Source: a virus. Taken from it: a DNA stretch of 26,353 nucleotides. The stretch is from IMG/VR virus record IMGVR_UViG_3300032092_001620, positions 1 through 26,353 of that record; one strand, given 5' to 3'. How positions within the stretch are numbered: position 1 is the stretch's first letter; every line of letters begins with the position of its first letter. The notes beneath the pieces are model-generated. The model worked only from the letters and a program-made list of their open reading frames with translations. It had not been told where the DNA came from and did no database searches. Of the stretch, positions 1 to 6,094 are shown in pieces. Position numbers and translations under genes: made by a program.

Positions 1-25
1 TCTGGTATTAGACTAACTATCCACA

Positions 26-766
26 TTAGACTTTTTCCAACGCTACGGCATACTTGCCGTTCTCAAATACAAATGTATTTCCAATTTTAGTAATGTTGTA
101 GTTACCTACGTACTTGGTAAAGTACATAACTTCACTCATAGAACTACCTTCTAACATAATTGGACCGTCTATGTTATTGTAGACCTGTGCAGTTGTGCCG
201 AAGTCTTTGATACGCATACGCAATGGTTCTGCATATTTCTTTTGGAATACAATATCTTCATGATCAACACTCACCTGTTCTAAATAACTGCGTCCAAAGA
301 AGTTGCTAAAATTATTCATAGTATTTTCTTGAATATTTTGTTCGTATGCATCTTTGTTAGATGGCACAGTTTCTCTTAGATTAGTTTCGTCTGCATCAAT
401 GCTGTGAAAACTTTTATAGTATCTAAATTTAAAATTATCTACTTCTGTTAGTTCTTTTAACCCGTAGAGCAATTCTGAAATCTGTTCTGCAATACGTTTG
501 TTTCTTTCAATTTCTACAAAAACTTTATAACGTCCGTCGTCAAGTTCTCCGGGACTTGAATCTGCATCAAGAACAAAATCGTATCCGCGTTCTAAAAATC
601 TTACTAGATCTTTAGCAGGTGCTAGACTTTCAACATTGAAACTTAATACAACAATATCTTTATCTGATCCCATCTTTGAAGCATAGCTATCAATTTCAAA
701 AATGTTATCAACTAACATTTTTAAGTCACCCGCTATGAGCTCTTCGTTAAGCTGCTGGTGCTGCAT
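26..766 (-). CDS. Conserved-looking phage protein of unknown function, 246 residues
   Basis: I do not recognise a named family. The protein is soluble and mixed in composition, with no membrane segment or signal peptide. An acidic stretch near residues 65-85 (DADSSPGELDDGRY) leads into VFVEIERNKRI and a predicted helical part. Its C-terminal part is beta-rich and ends EKV. The start at 766 overlaps the upstream gene's end by 20 bases and has a good ribosome site (GGGGGAG, 6 bases before ATG). An internal ATG at 718 also has one (GGGTGA), so residues 1-16 may not be translated. It follows the 182-residue gene and probably shares its transcript. Proteins of this type occur in marine T4-like phages next to virion genes, by my recollection only. 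Confidence that it is a gene is high; the role is unknown. Confidence 0.8.
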   Translation of the reverse strand: MQHQQLNEELIAGDLKMLVDNIFEIDSYASKMGSDKDIVVLSFNVESLAPAKDLVRFLERGYDFVLDADSSPGELDDGRYKVFVEIERNKRIAEQISELLYGLKELTEVDNFKFRYYKSFHSIDADETNLRETVPSNKDAYEQNIQENTMNNFSNFFGRSYLEQVSVDHEDIVFQKKYAEPLRMRIKDFGTTAQVYNNIDGPIMLEGSSMSEVMYFTKYVGNYNITKIGNTFVFENGKYAVALEKV

Positions 767-1295
767 TTGGTGCTCCCCCTACTGGTACTGCAGGTGCTGC
801 AACTGCTGCTTGATCTGCTGGTTGAGCAGGCGCCGCATCGGCCCTACCGTTTCCTATGCCCATGCCTTCTTTCATTTTAGTCATGTAACCGTTAAAGATT
901 TCAGTTACTAATTTTTTAGGCATAGTAATTTCTACTAACCAAACTGGTAATCGATCTAATTTACCTTTACGAGTACCTGGACGGAAATCATCCGGGCTGT
1001 TAATTTTTCGGGGTTCTATAAGATGTGTTTTTTCATAACGTACTTTGCAGCCATAATCTAACAATCTTTTAGCAGCCATAGGATCTGGCATTTTTTCATG
1101 CGGCCACATAAAGCTGGCTTTGATCCAGTGTCTATCAACTATCGGGCCTTCGGCTAATTCACCATCTTGCCAGTTTTTATATACGTACATATTCATCTCG
1201 TCTAGAACACGCTCAAAGTCTTTAAGAGTGCTTAAACTGCTGTTTGTACTGTAGATACTTTCTACATTTTTAATAACGTCTAAAATGTCGCGCAT
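747..1295 (-). CDS. Phage protein of unknown function with Ala/Pro-rich tail, 182 residues
   Basis: No family recognised. Residues 1-140 form a compact, charged, tryptophan-containing domain (NWQDGELAEGPIVDRHW, then LPVWLVEITMP near 117-126). Residues 150 to 182 are a low-complexity tail of Ala, Pro, Gly and Gln that should be disordered. The ATG at 1295 has AGGA 6 bases upstream and a late-promoter-like AGCTAAATA about 30 bases upstream, so this gene probably heads a minus-strand transcript that also carries the 246-residue gene. The tail is encoded by the DNA that overlaps the start of the next gene. The flexible tail could be a linker or a binding arm, but that is inference. Confidence 0.8.
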   Translation of the reverse strand: MRDILDVIKNVESIYSTNSSLSTLKDFERVLDEMNMYVYKNWQDGELAEGPIVDRHWIKASFMWPHEKMPDPMAAKRLLDYGCKVRYEKTHLIEPRKINSPDDFRPGTRKGKLDRLPVWLVEITMPKKLVTEIFNGYMTKMKEGMGIGNGRADAAPAQPADQAAVAAPAVPVGGAPNAAPAA

Positions 1296-1321
1296 TTTTA
1301 GTCCTAAGAATATTCTATACT

Positions 1322-1330
1322 TATTTAGCT
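1322..1330 (-). promoter_or_regulatory. T4-late-like promoter element AGCTAAATA
   Basis: On the minus strand this reads CCAGCTAAATAAG. T4 late promoters centre on TATAAATA, with transcription starting about 6 bases after it. That would give a leader of about 20 bases before the ATG at 1295, including the AGGA ribosome site. The same AGCTAAATA word occurs before two other minus-strand genes in this window (13139-13147 and 26156-26164). Confidence 0.5.
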
Positions 1331-1385
1331 GGCTTTAAATCATATGTTGCTAGTTTATTTTAGTCCAAAATGACTAAGTAAGAGT

Positions 1386-1428
1386 GTAGGACCTCTGTAG
1401 TTATCGAGGCGGTCGCTACATGTCCTAC
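1386..1428 (+). promoter_or_regulatory. Three-part hairpin in the phoH leader
   Basis: The plus-strand RNA can fold into one long hairpin: GTAGGAC (1386-1392) pairs with GTCCTAC (1422-1428), TGTAG (1396-1400) with CTACA (1416-1420), and CGA (1405-1407) with TCG (1413-1415) around a GGCGG loop. Fifteen pairs are interrupted only by bulges of 3, 4 and 1 bases. No T-tract follows, so it is not a terminator. It buries a possible ATG at 1420 and ends 28 bases before the ATG at 1456. It may be a translational or stability element for phoH; no known riboswitch class is recognised. Confidence 0.6.
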
Positions 1429-1455
1429 TTTACTAAAAAGTGGGAGATAACCTTA

Positions 1456-2178
1456 ATGAGTAAAAACACAAGAGTGAAAAAACGTTTTACTTCAGATGTG
1501 AATGTAATTGACTTTCATGCACATGTACCTGCAAAAAAGCAGCGTGTAACCTTGTTACCACGTAACAAGCACCAAGAAACTTACCTTTTTAAACTGCACG
1601 ACGACAACAAGAATATCTTGTTTGCCATCGGGCCAGCTGGCACGGGTAAGACGCTCTTGGCGGTGCAGATGGGAATCAAACTTTATCAAGAGGGAAAAAT
1701 TGATAAAATTATAGTCACAAGACCCGCCGTTTCCGTAGATGAGGATTTGGGATTCTTACCAGGGACGCTTAATGAAAAAATGGCGCCATGGACAAGACCT
1801 ATTTTTGATGTATTAGGAGAATACTATCAGCAGAAAGATATAGAAAACATGCTCTATGAGGGAGTGATAGAAATAAGCCCGCTTGCATATATGCGCGGCC
1901 GCACGTTTAAGAATGCTTACGTTATAGCGGACGAGATGCAGAATGCTACCCAGAACCAAATGAAAATGTTGCTAACACGCCTGGGTGAAAATTCTAAGAT
2001 GGTAGTAACAGGGGATCTTAACCAAGCCGACCGCCTAAAAGATAACGGCCTAGTTGACTTCATTGACAAAATCAAAGGTCAACGGTTAGATCACATCGAT
2101 GCAGTGTATTTTGATAGTCACGATATCGAAAGACACAAAGCCGTTAAGGAGGTACTAGACCTTTACGGTGACGATTAA
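1456..2178 (+). CDS. phoH: PhoH-family P-loop ATPase
   Basis: PhoH-like proteins are cytoplasmic P-loop NTPases related to the N-terminal half of superfamily 1 helicases. They are common in marine phages; their role there is unsettled, and phosphate stress and RNA metabolism are both proposed. Walker A GPAGTGKT is at about residues 59-66 and Walker B VIADEMQN at about 156-163, with the typical VTRPAVSVDEDLGFLPG and VVTGDLNQAD motifs between and after. I chose ATG 1456 because GGGAG lies 9 bases upstream. An in-frame ATG at 1420 would add 12 residues but sits inside a strong hairpin. The gene runs opposite to its neighbours and ends at a two-way terminator. Family assignment is secure. Confidence 0.95.
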   Translation: MSKNTRVKKRFTSDVNVIDFHAHVPAKKQRVTLLPRNKHQETYLFKLHDDNKNILFAIGPAGTGKTLLAVQMGIKLYQEGKIDKIIVTRPAVSVDEDLGFLPGTLNEKMAPWTRPIFDVLGEYYQQKDIENMLYEGVIEISPLAYMRGRTFKNAYVIADEMQNATQNQMKMLLTRLGENSKMVVTGDLNQADRLKDNGLVDFIDKIKGQRLDHIDAVYFDSHDIERHKAVKEVLDLYGDD

Positions 2179-2179
2179 T

Positions 2180-2204
2180 AAAAAGGGGACTAGGTCCCCT
2201 TTTT
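2180..2204. terminator. Bidirectional rho-independent terminator
   Basis: AAAAAGGGGAC (2180-2190), loop TAG, GTCCCCTTTTT (2194-2204) form a perfect 11-base-pair stem with an A-run on one side and a T-run on the other. It can stop transcripts from both sides. It lies between phoH, which ends at 2178, and the convergent DUF2452 gene, which ends at 2205. Confidence 0.93.
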
Positions 2205-2675
2205 TCATTCTATTTCCATCCAGGTATGATCACCCATATATTTGACCTGTGCTCGATATTCATAATTGTTGGGAACACCAGTTGACCAATCGTTGGGTCC
2301 GGTCAGTACTAGTAACATCTTTTCTTTACGAGTATCCCATACTAGCCAATAAGAATTACCCATAACCAGCTGAAACTGATACTCGGCAGCATGTACTAAA
2401 TCTGTTATATCGAGTCGTCGTTTGATTGCCTGCGCCTGCTTTTCTAATACTGCTACTAGTTCCATAATACGATCATACTCTTGTTGAGCATAGATCCTAG
2501 CATGATTGATCATTAGATCTTTCTGTTTTGTAACAGGTACTAGATCAAATTTAACTCCGCCTGCTTCCGTGGGATATTCTGAAACATTCCTATTGAAGAA
2601 AGGAATTACTGAACCTGTTGATGTAGAATCATAGCTTGTTCTTCCTTTAGCAGAGTTAGATTTTTTGTCAGTCAT
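2205..2675 (-). CDS. DUF2452 domain protein, 156 residues
   Basis: The C-terminal part (residues about 90-156) carries the pattern I associate with DUF2452: YQFQLVMGNSYWLVW, then LVLTGPNDW and a closing MGDHTWMEIE. The N-terminal 25 residues are Ser/Thr-rich and probably disordered. Residues 55-90 are helical (QQEYDRIMELVAVLEKQAQ). The biochemical role of the family is unknown. The gene overlaps the 3' end of the clamp-loader gene by 8 bases and lacks a clear ribosome site, which suggests coupling to it. In T4 the clamp loader's small subunit gp62 follows gp44; this protein sits in that place but does not resemble gp62. Family call fairly confident, function open. Confidence 0.8.
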   Translation of the reverse strand: MTDKKSNSAKGRTSYDSTSTGSVIPFFNRNVSEYPTEAGGVKFDLVPVTKQKDLMINHARIYAQQEYDRIMELVAVLEKQAQAIKRRLDITDLVHAAEYQFQLVMGNSYWLVWDTRKEKMLLVLTGPNDWSTGVPNNYEYRAQVKYMGDHTWMEIE

Positions 2676-3591
2676 TAACGTGACTAAGTCTAATCAGTGT
2701 AGCCGCTAGGTTAATTTCTGGATCACTAACTAAGGTATGATCCACTAGTCCTTGCTTGATAATAAGAATAGCTTTCTCCTGTGAAGGTTCTTCACCAAAG
2801 ATGCTAACATTCTCATAAAGCCAACGATAAATGTCTTCCATTTCTTCTGGCCTAGCCTGTCCGCATACTAGTTTACGTGCTTCGCTAATCTTGCCTTTCT
2901 TAAACAGATCAATCATTTCTACACGATAGTCGGTGCTTGAGTCAGATGATTCGGGACTGTGTAATTTACCATCTAGACTATTCATTTGTACATTGTTGAT
3001 ACACTTGCGTAGATCCGGATATGTTGCTGACACATAAGTTGCTAGAGTTTCTAGATCAAACTCGATGTTTTCTTTTTGCAAAATAGTTTCAACACGTTTG
3101 ATGAATTCTGTCATATCTGTTTTTTCAATATGCAGACGCTGACAACGACTATGCAATGCGGGAATAATCTTGTTAGGATAGTTACAGGTGAGAATAAATC
3201 TTACACTCTGACTGTATTGTTCCATTAGGTTACGCATAGCTGGCTGCACTGACTGATGATTAAGATAGTCAGCTTCGTCAAGAATAACAACTTTAAAATC
3301 ACCAAACGGCATTGTTTGACAGAACCCGTCTAGTTTATCTCTAAGCCAGTCAATTTTACGACCTTCCTTACTAGCATTAACTGACAATACATCTGTGTCT
3401 TGAACACCTAACATCTTAATAAGAATTTTTGCCAGCGTAGTTTTGCCTACGCCTGCGTTGCCACTAAACAACAAGTGAGGAATACTGCCTTCAGCAATCC
3501 AACTTTCAATCTGTGCTCGTTGATGATCATCTTTAAATACATATCCGTCTAAGGTATCTGGACGGTATTTCTCAACCCATAGTTCTTTCAT
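2668..3591 (-). CDS. 44: Sliding-clamp loader ATPase subunit (T4 gp44-like)
   Basis: AAA+ ATPase of the RFC/gp44 type, which opens the sliding clamp (gp45) and loads it on primed DNA at the replication fork. Visible motifs are WVEKYRPDTL at the start, Walker A GNAGVGKTT (44-52), Walker B VVILDEAD (101-108), sensor-1 region LTCNYPNKI (134-142) and the arginine-finger SRC motif (148-150). At 307 residues it is close to T4 gp44 (about 319). It starts by an ATGA overlap with the 45-residue gene and should be transcribed from the strong promoter at 3745-3773, which suits early expression. No gp62 partner is visible in this window. Assignment is secure. Confidence 0.95.
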   Translation of the reverse strand: MKELWVEKYRPDTLDGYVFKDDHQRAQIESWIAEGSIPHLLFSGNAGVGKTTLAKILIKMLGVQDTDVLSVNASKEGRKIDWLRDKLDGFCQTMPFGDFKVVILDEADYLNHQSVQPAMRNLMEQYSQSVRFILTCNYPNKIIPALHSRCQRLHIEKTDMTEFIKRVETILQKENIEFDLETLATYVSATYPDLRKCINNVQMNSLDGKLHSPESSDSSTDYRVEMIDLFKKGKISEARKLVCGQARPEEMEDIYRWLYENVSIFGEEPSQEKAILIIKQGLVDHTLVSDPEINLAATLIRLSHVND

Positions 3592-3725
3592 TCTTTAACC
3601 TTTATAAATTCGTAAACATTGCAGGTGCGGATTTTATACACTACAAAATGTGTAGCTTCTGTCAGTGTAGGAAACAACTTTGTTGTTCTTGTTCCACCGA
3701 CCATATAATAACTAACTCTCCACAT
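3588..3725 (-). CDS. Small phage protein of unknown function, 45 residues
   Basis: A small basic, aromatic protein (MWRVSYYMVGG at the start, EFIKVKE at the end), not recognised. A longer reading from 3824 is possible but would begin upstream of the promoter and inside the MazG gene. The ATG at 3725 has AAAGGA at good spacing and follows the sigma70 promoter by only about 12-16 bases, so I prefer it. The gene ends in an ATGA overlap with the clamp-loader gene, making it a likely translational lead-in for gp44. Confidence 0.65.
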   Translation of the reverse strand: MWRVSYYMVGGTRTTKLFPTLTEATHFVVYKIRTCNVYEFIKVKE

Positions 3726-3744
3726 TACAATATCCTTTTCATTT

Positions 3745-3773
3745 ATTATAGAGGAAAAGAAAGGGTCTGTCAA
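3745..3773 (-). promoter_or_regulatory. Perfect-consensus sigma70 promoter for the gp44 operon
   Basis: On the minus strand, TTGACA (3773-3768), 17 bases, then TATAAT (3750-3745): every base of both hexamers and the spacer length match the consensus. Transcription should begin near 3738-3741 and run into the 45-residue gene, gp44 and the DUF2452 gene. It suggests early transcription by unmodified host polymerase. The -35 box overlaps the loop of the terminator at 3760-3781. Confidence 0.92.
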
Positions 3774-3781
3774 GACCCTTT
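3760..3781 (-). terminator. Terminator after the MazG gene
   Basis: AAAGGGTCT (3760-3768) and AGACCCTTT (3773-3781) form a perfect 9-pair stem with a four-base loop. On the minus strand it lies 4 bases after the MazG gene and is followed by CTTTTCC, a modest T-tract. It probably separates the MazG-side transcript from the gp44 operon. Confidence 0.75.
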
Positions 3782-3784
3782 GAG

Positions 3785-4153
3785 TTATTTGCTCACAAAT
3801 GGAGCCAACTCCGGCGGCGTCCACCCTATGGGTTTCAATACCTTACCGTCCTCACGCTTACGAACCTTGCCGGTCTCTTTGTCGATCTTGGCAAAGTTTG
3901 TACTCATAACTTCTTTCCAAGCACTTTCGCCGTTGAATCCTGCGCTATGAATAGCACCAATAGTAACAACTAGGATATCAATTAATGCATCCAACTGTTC
4001 AACTAAGTCATCGGCAGCAACTGCTTCTTTAAGTTCTTGATGCTCTTCTTCGATCAAATTTAAATACATTTTATATTGTGATATTGAATAAGCATCCACT
4101 GCCTGATCACAGGCCCGCATGAATTTTTCTTGATCTCTAAACGGATTGGTCAT
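3785..4153 (-). CDS. mazG: MazG-like nucleotide pyrophosphohydrolase
   Basis: All-alpha NTP pyrophosphohydrolase of the MazG/HisE group, which splits NTPs or related nucleotides to monophosphates and pyrophosphate with Mg2+. The metal-binding signature is visible: EEEHQE (35-40) and DALID (55-59) on paired helices, followed by ILVVTIGAIHSAGFNG. The end (KVLKPIGWTPPEL) is typical of phage members. At 122 residues it is a single-domain form. Marine phage MazG proteins have been proposed to alter host nucleotide or alarmone pools; the substrate here cannot be read from sequence. It starts by an ATGA overlap with the co-chaperonin gene and is followed by a terminator. Confidence 0.88.
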   Translation of the reverse strand: MTNPFRDQEKFMRACDQAVDAYSISQYKMYLNLIEEEHQELKEAVAADDLVEQLDALIDILVVTIGAIHSAGFNGESAWKEVMSTNFAKIDKETGKVRKREDGKVLKPIGWTPPELAPFVSK

Positions 4154-4539
4154 AGCTCTCTTCCAATCATTGCGTCTTCAGGCGGCGCCTCATCAGAAAC
4201 CATTAACATACATTTTGTGTCAATTTTTCTAATAATTTTCTCACCTTCATCATCTTCGATCTTAATACCACGTGTCCAACGTCCGTGTTCAATTAACACC
4301 CATTGACCTACACCGACATCTTGTTGGTCATCTCCGACTGCATATACTTTAGCCCATCTAGGATGGACTCCGTGTGCCTTGCCGTTATCACTTTGAAGAA
4401 TAATTCCACCACTGGACACTTGTTCTCCAAAATTCATGTCAATTACAATTACATTATCAGTTAGCGGTCGAAGAGCAGATACTTTCCATGCATTGATGTT
4501 TACACCTGCATTTTTTTGAAATCCTAAAGTTTCGTTCAT
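4150..4539 (-). CDS. GroES-like co-chaperonin (gp31-type)
   Basis: The protein has the GroES fold pattern: ALRPLTDNVIVID (22-34), a mobile-loop hydrophobic motif GGIIL (44-48) that would dock on GroEL, then AKVYAVGDDQ and GQWVLIEHGRW. In T4, gp31 replaces host GroES so that GroEL can fold the major capsid protein gp23. A similar role in capsid folding is likely here. It has an N-terminal extension of about 20 residues and a C-terminal tail relative to bacterial GroES. The ATG at 4539 has AGAGGA at good spacing. It lies 8 bases after the 71-residue gene and overlaps MazG by ATGA. Confidence 0.85.
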   Translation of the reverse strand: MNETLGFQKNAGVNINAWKVSALRPLTDNVIVIDMNFGEQVSSGGIILQSDNGKAHGVHPRWAKVYAVGDDQQDVGVGQWVLIEHGRWTRGIKIEDDEGEKIIRKIDTKCMLMVSDEAPPEDAMIGREL

Positions 4540-4547
4540 AAATCCTC

Positions 4548-4763
4548 TTATCTGCTATCTTTGCTGTCTGTATGATATTCTGTGCTTGCTTCTTCACGCT
4601 TGCGAACAATTTTGCCACCTGGTCCTAATTCGTCACCACGAGCGTTCATTCGAGCATTACCTACTGCTAGAGTGTTTTCGTTTTTAATTCTTAGCTTATC
4701 GAGATCAATTTCTTTACCTTGCATTGATCTGTATACTTTTGCTGGTGCTGGTTTCATTGCCAT
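4548..4763 (-). CDS. Small conserved-looking phage protein, 71 residues
   Basis: Function not recognised. It is a charged, glycine-containing protein with KVYRSMQGKEIDLDKL near the start, VGNARMNARGDELGPGG in the middle and a polar, probably disordered tail rich in Glu, Ser and Asp. I recall similar short proteins in T4-like marine phages, always unassigned. The start is firm: AAGGAG lies 7 bases before the ATG at 4763. It is the first gene before the co-chaperonin and probably shares its transcript. Confidence 0.78.
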   Translation of the reverse strand: MAMKPAPAKVYRSMQGKEIDLDKLRIKNENTLAVGNARMNARGDELGPGGKIVRKREEASTEYHTDSKDSR

Positions 4764-4793
4764 AACATTCTCCTTATGGTGTTATATATGTAC

Positions 4794-5294
4794 TTATCTC
4801 AAGAATTCACGCCAGTCTAAATTATATTTCACGCTGTCAATTTTGTGTACACCTAACAAAAATAACACGTAACTAGCTACACTGCTTCCTCTACCTACAC
4901 CCCAAACTATGCTATTAGTTTTTAAGGTATCTACTGTGTACTTAAGAACTCTAAGAAGATCTAGCATATTGCGTTCTCTAAATTCTTCTAGTTCTTCTAT
5001 TAGACGTTGATAGTTTTCTTTAGGGCATAGCGTTACTAAAATTTCTTCAATGTCTAATTTTTTATACTCTTCCGGCATAAACCAATCACTCTGACAAATT
5101 TTATCAAAGTCGGCTACTTCAATGTCAAAGTTTTGATTGAGTTTTAAGTTAATTTCGGAGTATTCGGCTAGTTGTTTAATGCCAACTGTTTCATTTACAA
5201 TAATTTGATCTAATTGATCTATATGACCTTTGTAGATAAGGTCTATAATATCATTGTCTTGAAATATAGGATTGCCGTACTTGTCTGATTGCAT
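4794..5294 (-). CDS. DnaE-like fragment lacking the catalytic aspartates, 166 residues
   Basis: The C-terminal 50 residues match the C-family DNA polymerase (PolIII alpha, DnaE) palm motif. GVGRGSSVASYVLFLLGV (132-149) parallels GPGRGS-type sequence in DnaE, and KYNLDWREFLR (156-166) parallels the FDLLFERFLN stretch. In DnaE the catalytic PDFDVDF aspartates follow immediately, but here the protein stops. The preceding region (QLAEYSEINLKLNQNFDIEV, then FMPEEY) also resembles the DnaE linker between PHP and palm domains. There is no PHP domain. It therefore cannot be a polymerase alone; it might bind nucleotide, primer end or clamp, or inhibit host PolIII, all inference. It has no clear ribosome site and starts right after an inverted repeat. 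Confidence 0.75.
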   Translation of the reverse strand: MQSDKYGNPIFQDNDIIDLIYKGHIDQLDQIIVNETVGIKQLAEYSEINLKLNQNFDIEVADFDKICQSDWFMPEEYKKLDIEEILVTLCPKENYQRLIEELEEFRERNMLDLLRVLKYTVDTLKTNSIVWGVGRGSSVASYVLFLLGVHKIDSVKYNLDWREFLR

Positions 5295-5311
5295 TTAACT
5301 ATTTTAGTTAA
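5295..5311. repeat. Inverted repeat abutting the start of the DnaE-like gene
   Basis: TTAACTA (5295-5301), loop TTT, TAGTTAA (5305-5311): a perfect 7-pair stem that touches the ATG at 5294 and includes the stop codon of the 77-residue gene. No Shine-Dalgarno sequence is visible here. It may limit translation of the DnaE-like gene. The stem is AT-rich and weak. Confidence 0.4.
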
Positions 5312-5537
5312 CTTTAATCAGTTTGTCAAGATCTTTGTCTCTGTTTTGAGCCAATTGCTCGATATTTTTTATTCTTCGAGCTCTTAATTCCTCATTGTAC
5401 GTGTCAAGGAATAAGGAAATTTGTTGTTGCACATCGGGATTTTTAGACTGCCAATACTTTCTGCCTAACTCTTGTATTTTGGACTCAATTTCCAAATCTT
5501 TAAGTTTAGACAAATCTTGCGCTAGGGGGTGTATCAT
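5304..5537 (-). CDS. Small helical phage protein of unknown function, 77 residues
   Basis: Not recognised by function. It is almost entirely helical and charged: KLKDLEIESKIQELGRKYW, then QQQISLFLDTYNEELRARR. That composition suits a helical bundle or coiled coil. It starts by an ATGA overlap with the 186-residue structural gene and precedes the DnaE-like gene by 9 bases. Similar short proteins occur in marine T4-like phages as far as I recall. It could be a small virion, scaffold or adaptor protein, but nothing in the sequence decides this. Confidence 0.75.
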   Translation of the reverse strand: MIHPLAQDLSKLKDLEIESKIQELGRKYWQSKNPDVQQQISLFLDTYNEELRARRIKNIEQLAQNRDKDLDKLIKVN

Positions 5538-6094
5538 AATGTAAAGTTACCAACGTGCTCAATAAAAACTGTAGTACCACCGGTAGTAGACCATACATTA
5601 AAAATTGATCTTGTTGTTGCAGTTGCTGACAACGTGAATGTTACCGCACCAAAGTTTGTTAGGATAGTTGGAGTTGGTGATCCGCTAAATGTAACTGTAC
5701 GTGCAGAGCCATCGCTTTTTAATTCTACTGTAAGTTTAGATAACACTCCTGCAGCGCCCCATTCTCTAAAGGTTAAAGTTAAATTACCACCTATAGTAAA
5801 GGTTTGATAAACACCATCAATTAATTCTACGTTAGTTGCACCGCTAATAGTTCCTACACTGGCAACAGTGCCATATGCATTATTATATTCAAAATTTTCA
5901 ATAAGATTCAATGCAAAATCGTTATCGGCATTTGTTTTTGCAGTATTGGTCTGCAGGTCTGTAATTTCGGATGCAGCGGTAGTTAGACCAGCTTTAATGT
6001 AATTAAAGTTATCTCTAAACCCTTGACTGTTGTTGTCTTGCCCCGCAACTGGGTATGTTTCGTCTATGCTTGAATATAAAATTGCACTGGTCAT
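5534..6094 (-). CDS. Putative virion structural protein, 186 residues
   Basis: The first 45 residues (YPVAGQDNNSQGFRDNFNYIKAGL) are a diverged form of the N-terminal motif shared by the large fibre-like proteins in this block. Then come a short helical part and a beta-rich C-terminal domain full of Thr, Gly and Ser (TFTIGGNLTLTFREWG, then VTFSGSPTPTILTNFG). This is typical of small fibre or baseplate decoration proteins. The start overlaps the Ig-like gene by ATGA, and a late-promoter-like GATAAATA lies about 35 bases upstream. A structural role is probable; the exact place in the particle is unknown. Confidence 0.75.
   Translation of the reverse strand: MTSAILYSSIDETYPVAGQDNNSQGFRDNFNYIKAGLTTAASEITDLQTNTAKTNADNDFALNLIENFEYNNAYGTVASVGTISGATNVELIDGVYQTFTIGGNLTLTFREWGAAGVLSKLTVELKSDGSARTVTFSGSPTPTILTNFGAVTFTLSATATTRSIFNVWSTTGGTTVFIEHVGNFTL

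Noticed and set aside
1420-1455. Upstream start for phoH adding 12 residues
   Set aside because: The ATG lies in the stem of the leader hairpin and the added residues do not look like a PhoH start. The choice is not certain.
3588-3824. 78-residue reading of the small gene from ATG 3824
   Set aside because: It would start inside the MazG gene and upstream of the perfect promoter and the terminator; the 45-residue form has the ribosome site.
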